Assembly: GCF_016086655.4 (NCBI RefSeq)
Contig: NC_052136.2
Location: 12,276,001 to 12,340,000 of the forward strand
Length of the DNA stretch: 64,000 nt
DNA from: Lepeophtheirus salmonis
Taxonomy: Eukaryota; Arthropoda; Copepoda; Siphonostomatoida; Caligidae
Direction: 5' to 3'
The notes beneath the pieces are model-generated. The model did not search any database, had not been told where the DNA came from, and worked only from the letters and a program-made list of their open reading frames with translations. Shown piece by piece: positions 1-10,495 of this stretch. The position numbers and the translations under genes are program-made. Each line of letters starts with the position of its first letter. Position 1 is the first letter of the stretch.

Positions 1-1640
1 CGATTGGACCACCTCTAGTGAAACTTTGTGCTGAGGTTATTCAAGTTTTGTCTACAGATTAACACTACGGTTATATGATAGTGTGTGCTATCTGGGAAGG
101 AGCTTTTCCTAGAAGGATGGCTTTCTTGAAGATCGGACCTGTTTACCACAGCTGCTGCCTCACCACGGCTAACAGTACAAAGAATGGACTAAAGGGGGGG
201 AAATCTACAAAATCTGCGACTCATAGTTCAGTTTATCATTTGTGTGTATTATAACTCTTGGTTCAATACCAAGGTGAAGTAATAGTGGATTGAATTGCCA
301 AGGCACGTCATATTTCAACTTAATAGTCTCAAGTCCCAGAAAAAATAAGTGCGTGAACTCGTGATGCCAACAGTGAAATGATCTGCTCGATATGCTCACA
401 GTTAATGATCTTACAAATTCTAGTTTGCTGTGAAGATTAGAAGGAGATAATCATAAGCGTAGAACGAATCCTGGCTACCAGGGAGAGAGTTGACCAAACA
501 GACAATCGGGGAGAAAAACGCCTCCTATAAACAGTGGTGCTTCTAGCCTCATTGACATGATCAACTGGTCAGAAGTAGAGTAAGAGCCACCTCTTAACTA
601 CTCCTAAACAACTTTCGAGTTGAAGAAATCTATCCAAACAGCAAGAGGGTTTTTATAATGGTCACAGCAGCTTCTTCAAAGTATTTCTCACAAGAAAAGA
701 GAGATGGAGTATATAGGAATCAGGAGGGCAACAGGAGAGATATTTCAAGGAATGACTCCAAGCAAAACCTTTATATCCTTCCAAAATTAAATAAATTATA
801 AGAAAGATACACTGAAAGACAAAGTTGAAACACTTTAATCGATTGAAATGTAATATAAATCTTTTCATCATATAATGAAGCAAAAAAATTGTGAAAAAAT
901 TATTCTGAATTCTCATATTTCTTTTCTATTAATATATATTTGGAATCAAAATTAACAAATTAATAAAATATAGCATCAACAGATATGTACCATTAGGTTA
1001 ATAAATAAAATAATATGTTCCTAAGTATTCTTCAAACAAAACAATACAGAAATTACTTCTTTTTTATCTATTTTAAAGTGCAGAAATAACTAAATTAAAA
1101 TGATTTAATGATTAAAATTTCTTCATATTTGAACTTTTCACATCAAGGACAATATGAAAAGTTCAAATATGAATGTCTATAAAGTATATTAAAAAAACCA
1201 GCACTGGGAAATATAGAAAAAAACGCATTTTCTCTAATTTTCAAAGTGAAATTGATGTAGCTTAGAGTTATTTTATCTTTTTGAAAATCACTTTTTTGAA
1301 ACCTACGTGAAAAAATAACTGTAAATTATGATTTTCTAAAAAATGAAAAGTACGACCCACCTTAATACATAGTGATGCTCAAATTATGTAAAATGCATTT
1401 TGGGGCTCTTATTTGCTTTCTCGACCTTTATTTGAATTTTTCCACCATTTTTAGGTAAAAAAATATTCAGTTATTAGTATAAAGGGAAAAGTACTCGGGC
1501 ATTCAAAAATATATTATATCCATCTTGCCACCAGAGCTATTTAGATTTTTTACAATCCGTTTTTTCTCTATATATACTGGCAAATAGTAGAATTTCTTTT
1601 AAATATATTTACATCCATTCGAAGTGAAATACCATCTTTT
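1..1640. other. No gene recognised; left-edge intergenic DNA
   Basis: Positions 1-660 look richer in GC than the DNA that follows, which suggests old transposon sequence, but no family motif could be read on either strand. From about 900 onward the sequence is AT-rich and non-coding in appearance. The only structured item is the perfect hairpin listed separately at 1122-1173. Confidence 0.5.
1122..1173. repeat. Perfect 19-bp inverted repeat (hairpin)
   Basis: The left arm TTCATATTTGAACTTTTCA (1122-1140) is exactly complementary to the right arm at 1155-1173, with a 14-nt loop. The arms contain no mismatch, which is unusual in a region of decayed sequence. It could be a small-RNA precursor, a foldback remnant or a recent inverted duplication; nothing nearby decides. 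Confidence 0.8.
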
Positions 1641-1675
1641 TAAATTGATAGTGGGTCACTCAGTTCTCATTAAGG

Positions 1676-2070
1676 ATCTCGGTGGCACCAAGATTTGGCC
1701 TTATGTTCAATCTAGGCACCACTAACAACTGCTACAGTGTCTCAACTCTTCTCTGTTTGAGCTCCTTCGAACCGACTTAAACTACGATAAGGTGCTGCTG
1801 CTTCTCACAGACGGTGCTCCCTATTGGTCTGAATGAGATATCAACCGTATTGCTGAATTAGTTAGGTACAGTTTTCCAAATGTGGACATGAAGGAGGATC
1901 CCAACACCATAGTAAGCTTCAAATTACGCCCCTATGACATCCTGGGACTGTGAGAGAGCCTTCAGTGTTTTCAAAGATCTCCTCATAAAAAGAAGAATAG
2001 GCTGACAGAGTACCATTTGAGGGACCGGAGGATAATTAAATGGAACATGGACTTGCTTCATTCAGAAATT
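1676..2070 (+). mobile_element. hAT-type transposase C-terminal remnant
   Basis: Broken frames read LLLLTDGAPYWSE and then ERAFSVFKDLLIKRR followed by LTEYHLRDRRIIKWNMDL. The second block resembles the hAT C-terminal dimerisation motif (SAERxFSxxKxLLTxxR...L). Several frameshifts and stops separate the blocks, so this is a dead fragment. hAT transposases move DNA by cut-and-paste with 8-bp target duplications; no terminal repeats were found for this copy. Confidence 0.6.
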
Positions 2071-2258
2071 TTAATGATATATTTGTTTTTTACCAGAAAA
2101 CATCCTATCCTACAAGATTTATTTGCATTTTTGGCCTTATCTCCATTTTTATTTACATTTTTGAATTTTTTATTACCAAATTTATTTACATACATAACCA
2201 GCTCCATTTTTATGCATTATTTGGACAACAATAGTGATGAGGAATATCATAATAATTC

Positions 2259-2516
2259 AATTTATAATCTTAAAAAATATTCAATTTATAATCTTAAAAA
2301 ATATTCAATTTATAATCTTAAAAAATATTCAATTTATAATCTTAAAAAATATTCAATTTATAATCTTAAAAAATATTCAATTTATAATCTTAAAAATATT
2401 CAATTTATAAAAAAAAAATATTCAATTTATAATCTTAAAAATATTCAATTTATAATCTTAATCTTAAAAAAAAAATATTCAATTTATAATATTAAAAATA
2501 TTCAATTTATAATTTA
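2259..2516. repeat. 24-bp minisatellite
   Basis: A 24-bp unit beginning TTCAATTTATAATCTTAAAA repeats about six times nearly perfectly from about 2259 to 2400, then decays into shorter variants up to 2516. Because 24 is a multiple of three the array stays open in one frame and encodes an octapeptide repeat YSIYNLKK. It follows the hAT remnant frame directly, and codon content is pure AT, so I read it as a non-coding tandem array rather than a protein. Confidence 0.85.
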
Positions 2517-2959
2517 AAAAAAAATCTATTTAAAAAATATGCATCACCAAGAATTTTTGTTCTATTTTGTATTTTTTAAGTAATTCCATTATCAAATATT
2601 ACATTTCTCTATTCATCGTGCATGGATAGATATATTGTTTCGATCCTGGTATCTCATACGAAGGAAGGAGTCCACTTTACTCCCTTATGAGGTCTGGTAG
2701 TTTTCCTCTAATAAATTCCCCTCCTTTCATCTCTCGTTCAATTCGGAATCAAAATTCAAACATCTCCTGAGATGGATGATCAAATTAGAAGTATTTTACA
2801 TCGTTTGGCTCGATCTTCCTTTATAAGGGATGACGTCATGAAATTGGGATTGAAATCAGACAAAAATAAGATGATTATGTTCACTATTTGCTAGTACACC
2901 CACATAAGAATAGAATAAATGAATTTCAAAAGAAATAATGCATAAATAGGTGTGTGTCT

Positions 2960-3515
2960 GAGCTCTCTTAATCCTTAATGTAGCCGCCCTTACCGACAAT
3001 GATGGTTTCGAGACTCCCGCTATGGATGTGGTCCTCTGTCATGGAGTTCTAGTGCTGTGTGACAGTAGCTTTGAGGGCTTTGGTGCTTGGATGATGACCA
3101 CTGCAGGTCTTCCCCTCGACATACACCCTAAATGTGTAGTCGAAAGGGTTGGATCAGGGCTGTAGGGGGCCAACAGTGTCGAAAAAGAGTTCAAAGGAAT
3201 AATTTAAAAGAGGCATGGAACGGAGGAGATAGGTTTCTTTTATTGCTGGTGTAAATAGTGGCCTCTCCCTCCTCATAAGGCCCTTTACACCCACTTTTTT
3301 ATAGGTCTCTGGACAATCTAGTGTGAAACCCCAAAATCTATTGAATGGGCCCTCATGGACTTGAGGGGATTGGCCTGAGTAGGTTTCTTTACCTCGTGGA
3401 TGACCAGTTTTGCCTTTTTGATTGATCCCTTCTTCCTCTTCAACGTTTTGGACTTTGGATTGAAAGAGCTTCGATCTGGACGTAAATTCTTCTTTTTTAA
3501 ATGCTTCAATTATAT
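2960..3515 (-). mobile_element. Internally deleted Tc1/mariner-type element remnant
   Basis: On the minus strand the start of the unit encodes a Tc1-like N-terminal helix-turn-helix segment (NPLKSMRAHSIDFGVSH, near 3318-3370) and the end encodes a typical C-terminal tail (FDYTFRVYVEGKTCS, HPSTKALKATVTQH, MTEDHI, GGYIKD at about 2970-3170). The catalytic DDE core that should lie between them is missing and stops interrupt the frames. This is an immobile deletion derivative. Confidence 0.65.
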
Positions 3516-3529
3516 AGCAAAGATTAGGA

Positions 3530-3885
3530 TTCGAAGATATAACACCCTTATTAATTGCATTATGGGATTCTTCCTCTATATTGTTCGTCCTGGGCTCACC
3601 ATATTTTGTTCGATCAACAACATTCCATTTTTTTGTCCATCTCTTCGCATGATGTTTCTTCTTCTTGTCAATTCAAAATATGCAATAAATTCAATGGGGA
3701 TTGTTTCATCTTAAGTTAGTTCTTCAAATATATCGATCACTTTATTTAGCGGTAGATATACTAGTGAAGAAAATTGTCTCATTTTTAAACAGAAGTCACT
3801 TTCCCTTTAATAATGTTGTTTATAGACAATATCCACAATTTTTTTATAAATTTTAAGAGAAATGGAAAAGAAAAAAAACATTCAA
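3530..3885. other. No gene; AT-rich spacer between two transposon remnants
   Basis: No coding motif, RNA gene or clear repeat was recognised. The sequence lies between the Tc1-like remnant and the MULE remnant and may belong to either. Confidence 0.4.
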
Positions 3886-3889
3886 TTCA

Positions 3890-4690
3890 CAAATAAGGAA
3901 AATAGTCTGAGATGCATTGATAGTGGTAATTTCAAAATCAGCTAAAACAAAGTCAGGAGATTCTGAAATCTTTCCTTTAATTTTTGATAAAATATTAAGT
4001 ATATCTCTTGTGTTTTGCTTGATAGTTTATGTCTGGTGCATTTTTAAAAGTCCCATATATTGCCCATTTTTTATGCTTTGCAAGGTCTTCCAATCCTGGA
4101 TTTGTACCAAATATTTGGTTATTTTCGCAGGAATCAAATAGTGGAAAATTTTATCCATTCTCTTGCAATCCTGCTAACTGTGGTGGAATAGAATATCCTG
4201 ACCGAGAGATAGGAGCAAATGGGTAATTGTGAGTCTCTCGTTTCCAGCTTCTAAAACATCTGGATATTTTACTTAATGCAGGTAGCTCTGCAATGGTTCC
4301 CCTACTAAGATTCGACATTCTATTGGAGACAAAATAGCGTATTGATTGATGAGGGTTGGCTTTAAAAAAAAAATTCAGATCCCTTTTGAAATCATTAACC
4401 TTCAATTTATCATTTGTCGCTTCATGACAGTGTTCATTGATAAATTGTGACATTTTCTAACTCTGAATTAGTATGATCTCTTGCCTTCATTCGAGAGCAT
4501 TTCCAAAAAAAAAAAATCTTGCGATAAATGTATTGAAATTCATCCACAAGCAACACTTGATCAAGTATCCTATATACAAGGTCATGGCTTGTAAAAACTT
4601 TTTCTCCAGCAATCCATTTGATTCCAGCAGAGTTGCCTACATTTTTTCTGATTCTCCTCATCTTCTCAAGCTCTTTAAGAATCATTTAGT
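3890..4690 (-). mobile_element. FLYWCH/MULE-type transposon remnant
   Basis: Read on the minus strand, the 5' part (4434-4685) contains FFFWKCSRMKARDHT followed by FINEHCHEA, the CysCys-HisXHis pattern of a FLYWCH zinc finger. Next comes a linker (FKRDLNFFFKANP, SRGTIAELPALSKISR, SGYSIPPQL) and, after a stop, FDSCENNQIFGTNPG and KKWAIYGTFKNAPD, which match the start of the MULE transposase domain in arthropod FLYWCH-MULE elements. At least one frameshift and several stops break the frame. Assignment rests on motif recall; no termini were found. Confidence 0.6.
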
Positions 4691-4829
4691 AGACTAAAGG
4701 TTTATGGCTCCTGCAGAGGATGGAACATTAGTTTCTCTTGTTAAGACTGATTTTGAGGGATTATCGATGAAAGATACCGTGTAATCTAAAATTGTTTTTA
4801 AGCTTAAACCTTTTCACATTTACTGCAAA

Positions 4830-5950
4830 GGAGGAGTGAGACAACGAGTAAGATTGGCTGCACAAGTTTTGAGTAATACAGTAGCCAAGGCTTTCACCAT
4901 TCATAGCCAAATTAAAGAAGAAAGAGCCAAGGAAAACGCAGTAGTAATAATCAACAATTGGGTTGATGTAGTAAATAGCAGGCAAATTTATGACAAGGTC
5001 AAGCTCAGATGTGCACTGGGTATCAATTTTGAAGATCATTTATTACCTTGGATAAAATGTAATTGTTTTTGGTTAAATTTAAGGTCATTGGAAGAGGAAA
5101 TAAGAGTGAATTGCCATGGCAGAGAGGTATGCGAGTTTCAATCAAAATCAACTTGAGCCTTGTACCATGATTTGATTTCTAATGGTCCTCTTTCTTTCAT
5201 TTTGATGTCCAGAACTAATCAAGGTTGCCTTGAAATTTTTTTACCCGTTTGAGAAGTGCTGGTGGTGATGATGATCACCCTGGAGCCGTTGGAGTAATGA
5301 AAAGGATGATAATTCTGGAAATTGGAAAAAATTGTGAAACTTTGGTGAGCAATCCGGCTGTTCAGATTGAAAAAGAATATGGCATTTATAGAATTGAGGA
5401 TGAAGAACAAAAAAAAAATCCGTAACAAAGGTAATCCCTGAAGACATCTTAGATGTCACAATTGGTTAAGAAAGCTGTTCAGAATTTGAATTTACGTTTG
5501 ACAATCCTCATAAAGTTCATGTGGATTTTGCAATAAACCATCAACTATGTAGATTAGTTCAAAAATGGGATCGCAACTTTCAGGGGCTCGGTTATGTATC
5601 GAGTTTTATTGCACAGAAGATGAAACTTTTACATCCGGATTTGGGGAAGAAGACAAGTGACATATATTTGAATGATCATGGACTGACACCATGGATATAT
5701 CATTTGTCTAGAGGAGGACTGATGGTGCCATCTGATTATTTTTTAAAAGATAGTGAAAGTTTTCGACCAGAAGTTCAAGGAATTCAATTTACCTCTATTG
5801 GATCGTCATCCAAAAGTAATGGAACGTTTTTGTCAAGTTTTGGAAAACTCCTTTGGACAATTAGAATTTAATACTGGAGGGAGTGAAAAAATAAGAGGAA
5901 AAAAGCAAATCGGTCAATTTCAAGTTTAATTATAATTTAACCAAATATTC
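4830..5950 (+). mobile_element. P-element/THAP9-like transposase remnant
   Basis: The plus strand encodes MRQRVRLAAQVLSNTVAKAF then INNWVDVVNSRQIYDKVKL and RCALGINFEDH (4836-5080), resembling the central part of P-like transposases. After frameshifts a C-terminal block appears at 5521-5871: LGYVSSFIAQKM, LHPDLGKKTSD, TPWIYHLSRGGLMVPSDYF. The G-Y-V...K and L-x-R-G-G-L pattern is the usual end of P/THAP9 transposases. The N-terminal THAP domain is not visible here. The copy is decayed and has no recognised ends. Confidence 0.6.
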
Positions 5951-5959
5951 AATATTATA

Positions 5960-7060
5960 TTAATTATCACCAAATAGATTATTTTATATATGTATAGTAT
6001 CTAACTTATCTACGGCAAAAACCAATTCGTATTATTTCCTATTTTCTGCATTATAAATTTATTCTTCAATAAAAAGTGAAGCATATCTGCTGTTCATTAT
6101 ATAATCGTTGGTATAATACACAAGCCACTAAATTTCAAATTAGTGATATATTGTTTATAGTTGATGGAACTGGGGAGTCGAGGGGGCCCAGGCCCTCCCA
6201 AGAATTTCATAGTAATATTTATTACTTATAACGATTAAGAAGCCAATAAAGGTGATACAGGAAATTTTAAATGCTTAAAATGGCTAGCAAACCCTCTCCA
6301 AGGAGAATCTGGCCACCTTCCCCAGATTTGTTACTTCGTCTCCCTAATATTTTTAACTAATTACACCTTTGTCATAATAAGATCTTGCTTGAAAAGTAGA
6401 AAAATGTCAAAGAAATAGAACAATAATTTATATACTTAGTACGTTTAAACAATATAGCTTTATCCCGTCCGTGATGTCACAATTTTTTTTATTTTTTTTT
6501 TGTTTGCAAAGAAATAAATACCCCGACCTTAACTATGCCATTTCAAATTTCAAAGATCTAAAGGTATTCACAGGAAATTATATTTTTAAAAAAAATTGGG
6601 AAAATAAAATTAACTTTTATATACAACATTTTGGGGGGAAAAATGAAATATTAAATTATACAATAAAAAGCAGAAATTCCTTTTTTTTGGGGGAGGGTAC
6701 TGCCCCTCCAACCTATCCTCTGCAAAACGCCCCTGGTAATAACTCTAGGCAATGTCGGGTACTACCCTTGATATGTTTATAATATTAAAATTACTTTTTT
6801 TTTTTTTTTTACAAAAAATAACCTTTTATTTCTAACGACTCAAATATGAAATGACATTTTCGAGGAAAGACATTATCATCTTTTTGGAGTCATGTCATAA
6901 ATAATCTAAATTTTCCGACGGACAGCCCATTTTTTCCCGACTTCAATAATCTAACTCCCAACCACCAACACCTCCCTGTGATGTTTAAAAAAAGGAAACT
7001 TCTCATGTTTCTCAAAATTGAGTGTAGAGTAGACTTATATAAACAAATAAGTCTTATTGA
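5960..7060. other. Repeat-rich intergenic DNA, no gene
   Basis: Two GC-rich blocks stand out in AT-rich sequence: 6171-6215 (GGGGGCCCAGGCCCTCCC) and 6687-6738 (GGGTACTGCCCCTCC ... CGCCCCTGG). The second resembles the terminal block of the CAGGGGTGTCC repeat family seen again at 50.9 and 53.6-55.7 kb. No coding signal was recognised. Confidence 0.45.
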
Positions 7061-7065
7061 TCCTT

Positions 7066-9420
7066 TAGATCAAGGGTTCCCTGTGTGGAGGTCGCAAACC
7101 CCACGGGGTTTGCCAGACATAGATGTGGGGTTGCAGAATGCATTCCAAAAAACAGACACAATTATTTAACTATCTATTTTTTTGTATAATGTATATATAC
7201 GAGTTGATATTAGAATAAAGCCATGCAATTGTAGCCAAGCGTTTAGTTGTTGTATTGAAGAAGGCCTCAGCCTAAAGAAGACACTTGAGACATAGCAGCA
7301 GTTTAGTACAATACAACCTTCCGGTTATACCCTCTTCAAAATAAGAGTCACTAAATAAAATAGCTTCAACATTTCCTTTTTTTTTATCTTACGCCAAAGG
7401 TTAGCGACAGTTCAATTTTCAGCAGCACTAGTCATACGGTAGCTGCCAAAACTCTTTTTGGAAACAGCTGAAAATTATTGACAATCGCAATAAAACCTGG
7501 TTAATACCAGCCAAATTGAGGAGGCTACAGGAACAAGACAGGCTAACGGAGAAGGAGATGCTAACTGAGTTTTCATAAGCTAGTAGAGAATCTAGCCTCT
7601 CCGGCCACCGAAGCTTCAGATACAATTGGAGGTAGATATACAAGCGAAGCAGGAGAGGTCGTCAGAGGTAGAGAGCAGACAAGCATACCCGTCCTCAAAG
7701 ACGTCTATCTTCGCCAGAGGTGGAGACTTCTGTGGCAATATCCAGCACCAGTCTGAACAGCACACTAAGGATCAAAAATATCGAGAGGAATTTATCGAAT
7801 GTGGATTTACATGTTCCACAATTAACAAACAACGCCATCTTCAATGCACAGAGGTTCAGGGACATGAGAGCCTTAAGCTGGCAAAAATGATCCGACACTT
7901 GAAAACCAAGCATCTGCCATTCACTAATAATCCATCCGATTTTTTCCGCAGAAAGGACAACCAAAGCTCGAAGGGCATCATATGAATTGGGATATTTAAA
8001 TGCACAGGCTAAAGAGCCACACAAAATTGGCAAAACCTTAATTAAACCTGCTGCTATAGCCAGGAGTCGGACCATGCATGGGGATAAATTAGCCCTTGAG
8101 CAGGAATCAGTACCACTGTAAAATGGGACTATTATCTGGTGTATCACAGACATGGCGTAGGACATAATGTGCCACCCAGTGGACAGAATAAAATGAGGAA
8201 AATATGCTTTACAACTTGAAGAATCGACAGATATATCCAAATCTTCTGCCCAGTTCCTTGTTTTTGTCGGGATACTAAATGAGGATGGGCTGTTTTACTC
8301 CCCACTGGAGAAAACATGCAAAGGTGAGAACATATTGGGAAAATTGTTTTGGTGTGTGTGTACGGACGGTGGTTGGAGCAATACAGGGAAAAAAGGAAGG
8401 ACTGAAAGTACAAATGGTGCCGTACATCAATTTCACACATTGTATGATTCCCAGAGAATCGCTTGCCACCAAAACGCTTGAACCAGAACTTAAACATGTT
8501 CTCGACGCTGTAGTTAATATTGTAAATTATATAAAAATACGTCCACTTAATATTAGACTGTTGCTTCTCTGTGTAATAAACTGGGTTCAGAGCATGAGAG
8601 ACTGCTGTTCCATAAAGAAGTCCGATGGTTCTCGTGGAGAAATGTGTTCACCCGACTGTATAAACTGCAGGAAGAAGTGCGTCTTTTTCTGATAGAGCAT
8701 GGATCTCAGCTCACCAACCACCTCAATGACACTGCACGGATAACAAGGCGTTTATAATTAAAAAAAATTGATAGACTTAATCTGGCACTGCAAGGTCAAA
8801 ACACTAAGATCTTGTCAATGAATCACAACATCTGCGCATTCAAGAGGAAACTCCAGCACTTATCAGAGCAAGTGAGATTGAGGAAAATGCACTGAGTGTC
8901 AAAACAGTGCAGAAGTTCATCACAGCGCAGATTCAGTCTCTCCTGGAACCTTTCAACAAGTATTTTCCTGAGGAAACTACTCCAGATAAATATGACTAGA
9001 TAAGATCACTATTCACCGTTACGAGGGCTGATCATCTCACATCCGACCTGGAGGACACATTGGTTGAGATGTCAAGCGACAGAACCTTACAGGCTGCATT
9101 TGGCACCCAGACTCCGGCAGAGTTTTGGACTTCGGACAAGAATGAATATCCACAGCTGTCCAAGGTCGCTATGTATCTCCTGATTCCGTTTGGCTGCACT
9201 CACTTGTGCGAAAAAAACCTTCTAAGCACTGACCTGCATACAAAATAGATACAGATCGCGGCTAAACGTGGAGGAGGAACTACGAGTGGCCGTCTCTAAA
9301 ATAAACCCGGAATGGACTTGCTTTGCTCCAATAATATTGGCCACCCATCTCATTAGGTGTGTTTAAGAAATGTAAATAATAGGCTTAAATGCAGCAATAA
9401 GGCGTCTGTTGCACGTTGAA
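7066..9420 (+). pseudogene. ZBED5/SCAND3-type hAT transposase pseudogene
   Basis: The region opens with a sequence resembling the subterminal end of hAT elements (GGGTTCCCTG ... GGTCGCAAACCCC, about 7071-7100). From 7770 it encodes KYREEFIECGFTC, KLAKMIRHLKTKH and DFFRRKDNQ, the BED zinc-finger neighbourhood of ZBED5/SCAND3-like hAT proteins, followed by ALEESTDISKSSAQFLVFVG-type text (LQLEESTDISKSSAQF, near 8215-8265), LFHKEVRWFSWRNVFTRL (about 8605-8660) and the C-terminal NRLNVEEELRVAVSKINPEW (about 9255-9312). Frames shift many times and stops are frequent, so it is inactive. The order of motifs is complete, suggesting one once full-length insertion. Confidence 0.75.
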
Positions 9421-10487
9421 AGCGTACAGATCCTGTGTTTGTCAGACAAGACTTACCTGCACACTAGTTTATAACTGCATGTTCACTCAGCCTGCTATTT
9501 AAAGTTTTCCTGTACTATTCTGTTTGCATTTTATTTCTGAAATTATAAAAATATTTTCCTCTTTTTTATTTTGTTTGTGTTGTATTAATGCTCATTTTGC
9601 ATAGGCTAGGGGAAGGCAACCTTTACAATCGAAAGAAACGTTTTGCCCCCTGTTCCCTCAAATCAAATTTGTCTGGTACCGCAAGACAAATTTGATAATA
9701 CAGATTATAAAGTTTTATATAAAGTTATACTACATATATATATTAAAACTATAGCCTGTTGCATTTATGACAGTATAGAACGACAATAAATAAAACTGTT
9801 GACATTTTTGTAGCTGTTGTACCTGTGATAACAAAGGAAAATACAAAAGAGGAGAAAAAGATAAACTTGCAAGCCTACTTCGAAAAAAAATAAACACAAA
9901 CAAAACTATCCGCGCATATGAGTCCCATATAATTGTGTTTTCGTACGAAATGTATAAAATAAGAAGTACTCCATTTTGAAATAAATAATATGATATAGCT
10001 CCAGGCTAATAGCTTAAAAATATATATTTCCGTTTGACAAACTATAATACTAAACATGAGAGCAGATCGGACTGGAGGCGGACGCAGAACCTCTGTACAA
10101 ACCCCCAATAGCTTCTGTTCTGTTCAAGAAGCTGCGGCGCTGATGTCTGAGTAGCTATGACCAGAGAGACTCTGTGTTTTCACTTTTTCAACTGCTAAGG
10201 AGCAGTTAGTCACGTGAGCGAGATATGATCTCTCTGAAGTGGTATTTGTGTTTCTTTCTTTCCTCTCACGCCTACTTGGAGCTGATCAAATAAAATCTTA
10301 TGACAGCTAAGCCATTCTCGCAAAAGATTCTTCAAATTCTCTCGTTTTGATTAGAATTATTTTATGCAATTCTGTTGATGAAATATTGGGCTGTATATAT
10401 AGACTAAAAAAATAAATTGTGTTTTTCTCCTTTTCTTGCTCAAGATTGCTTTTATGTTGACATACCATATATCCTTCTTTATTTCAT
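9421..10487. other. No gene recognised
   Basis: A hAT-like terminal sequence (CTAGGGGAAGGCAACC, about 9606-9621) faces right, but its partner was not found. The block 10070-10300 is richer in GC and may be transposon-derived. Otherwise AT-rich with no coding motif. Confidence 0.4.
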
Positions 10488-10495
10488 AATATTAT

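Noticed and set aside
2017..2517. Long frame encoding repeated YSIYNLKK
   Set aside because: The frame is kept open only because the 24-bp satellite unit is a multiple of three; it has no start context, no family and pure AT content.
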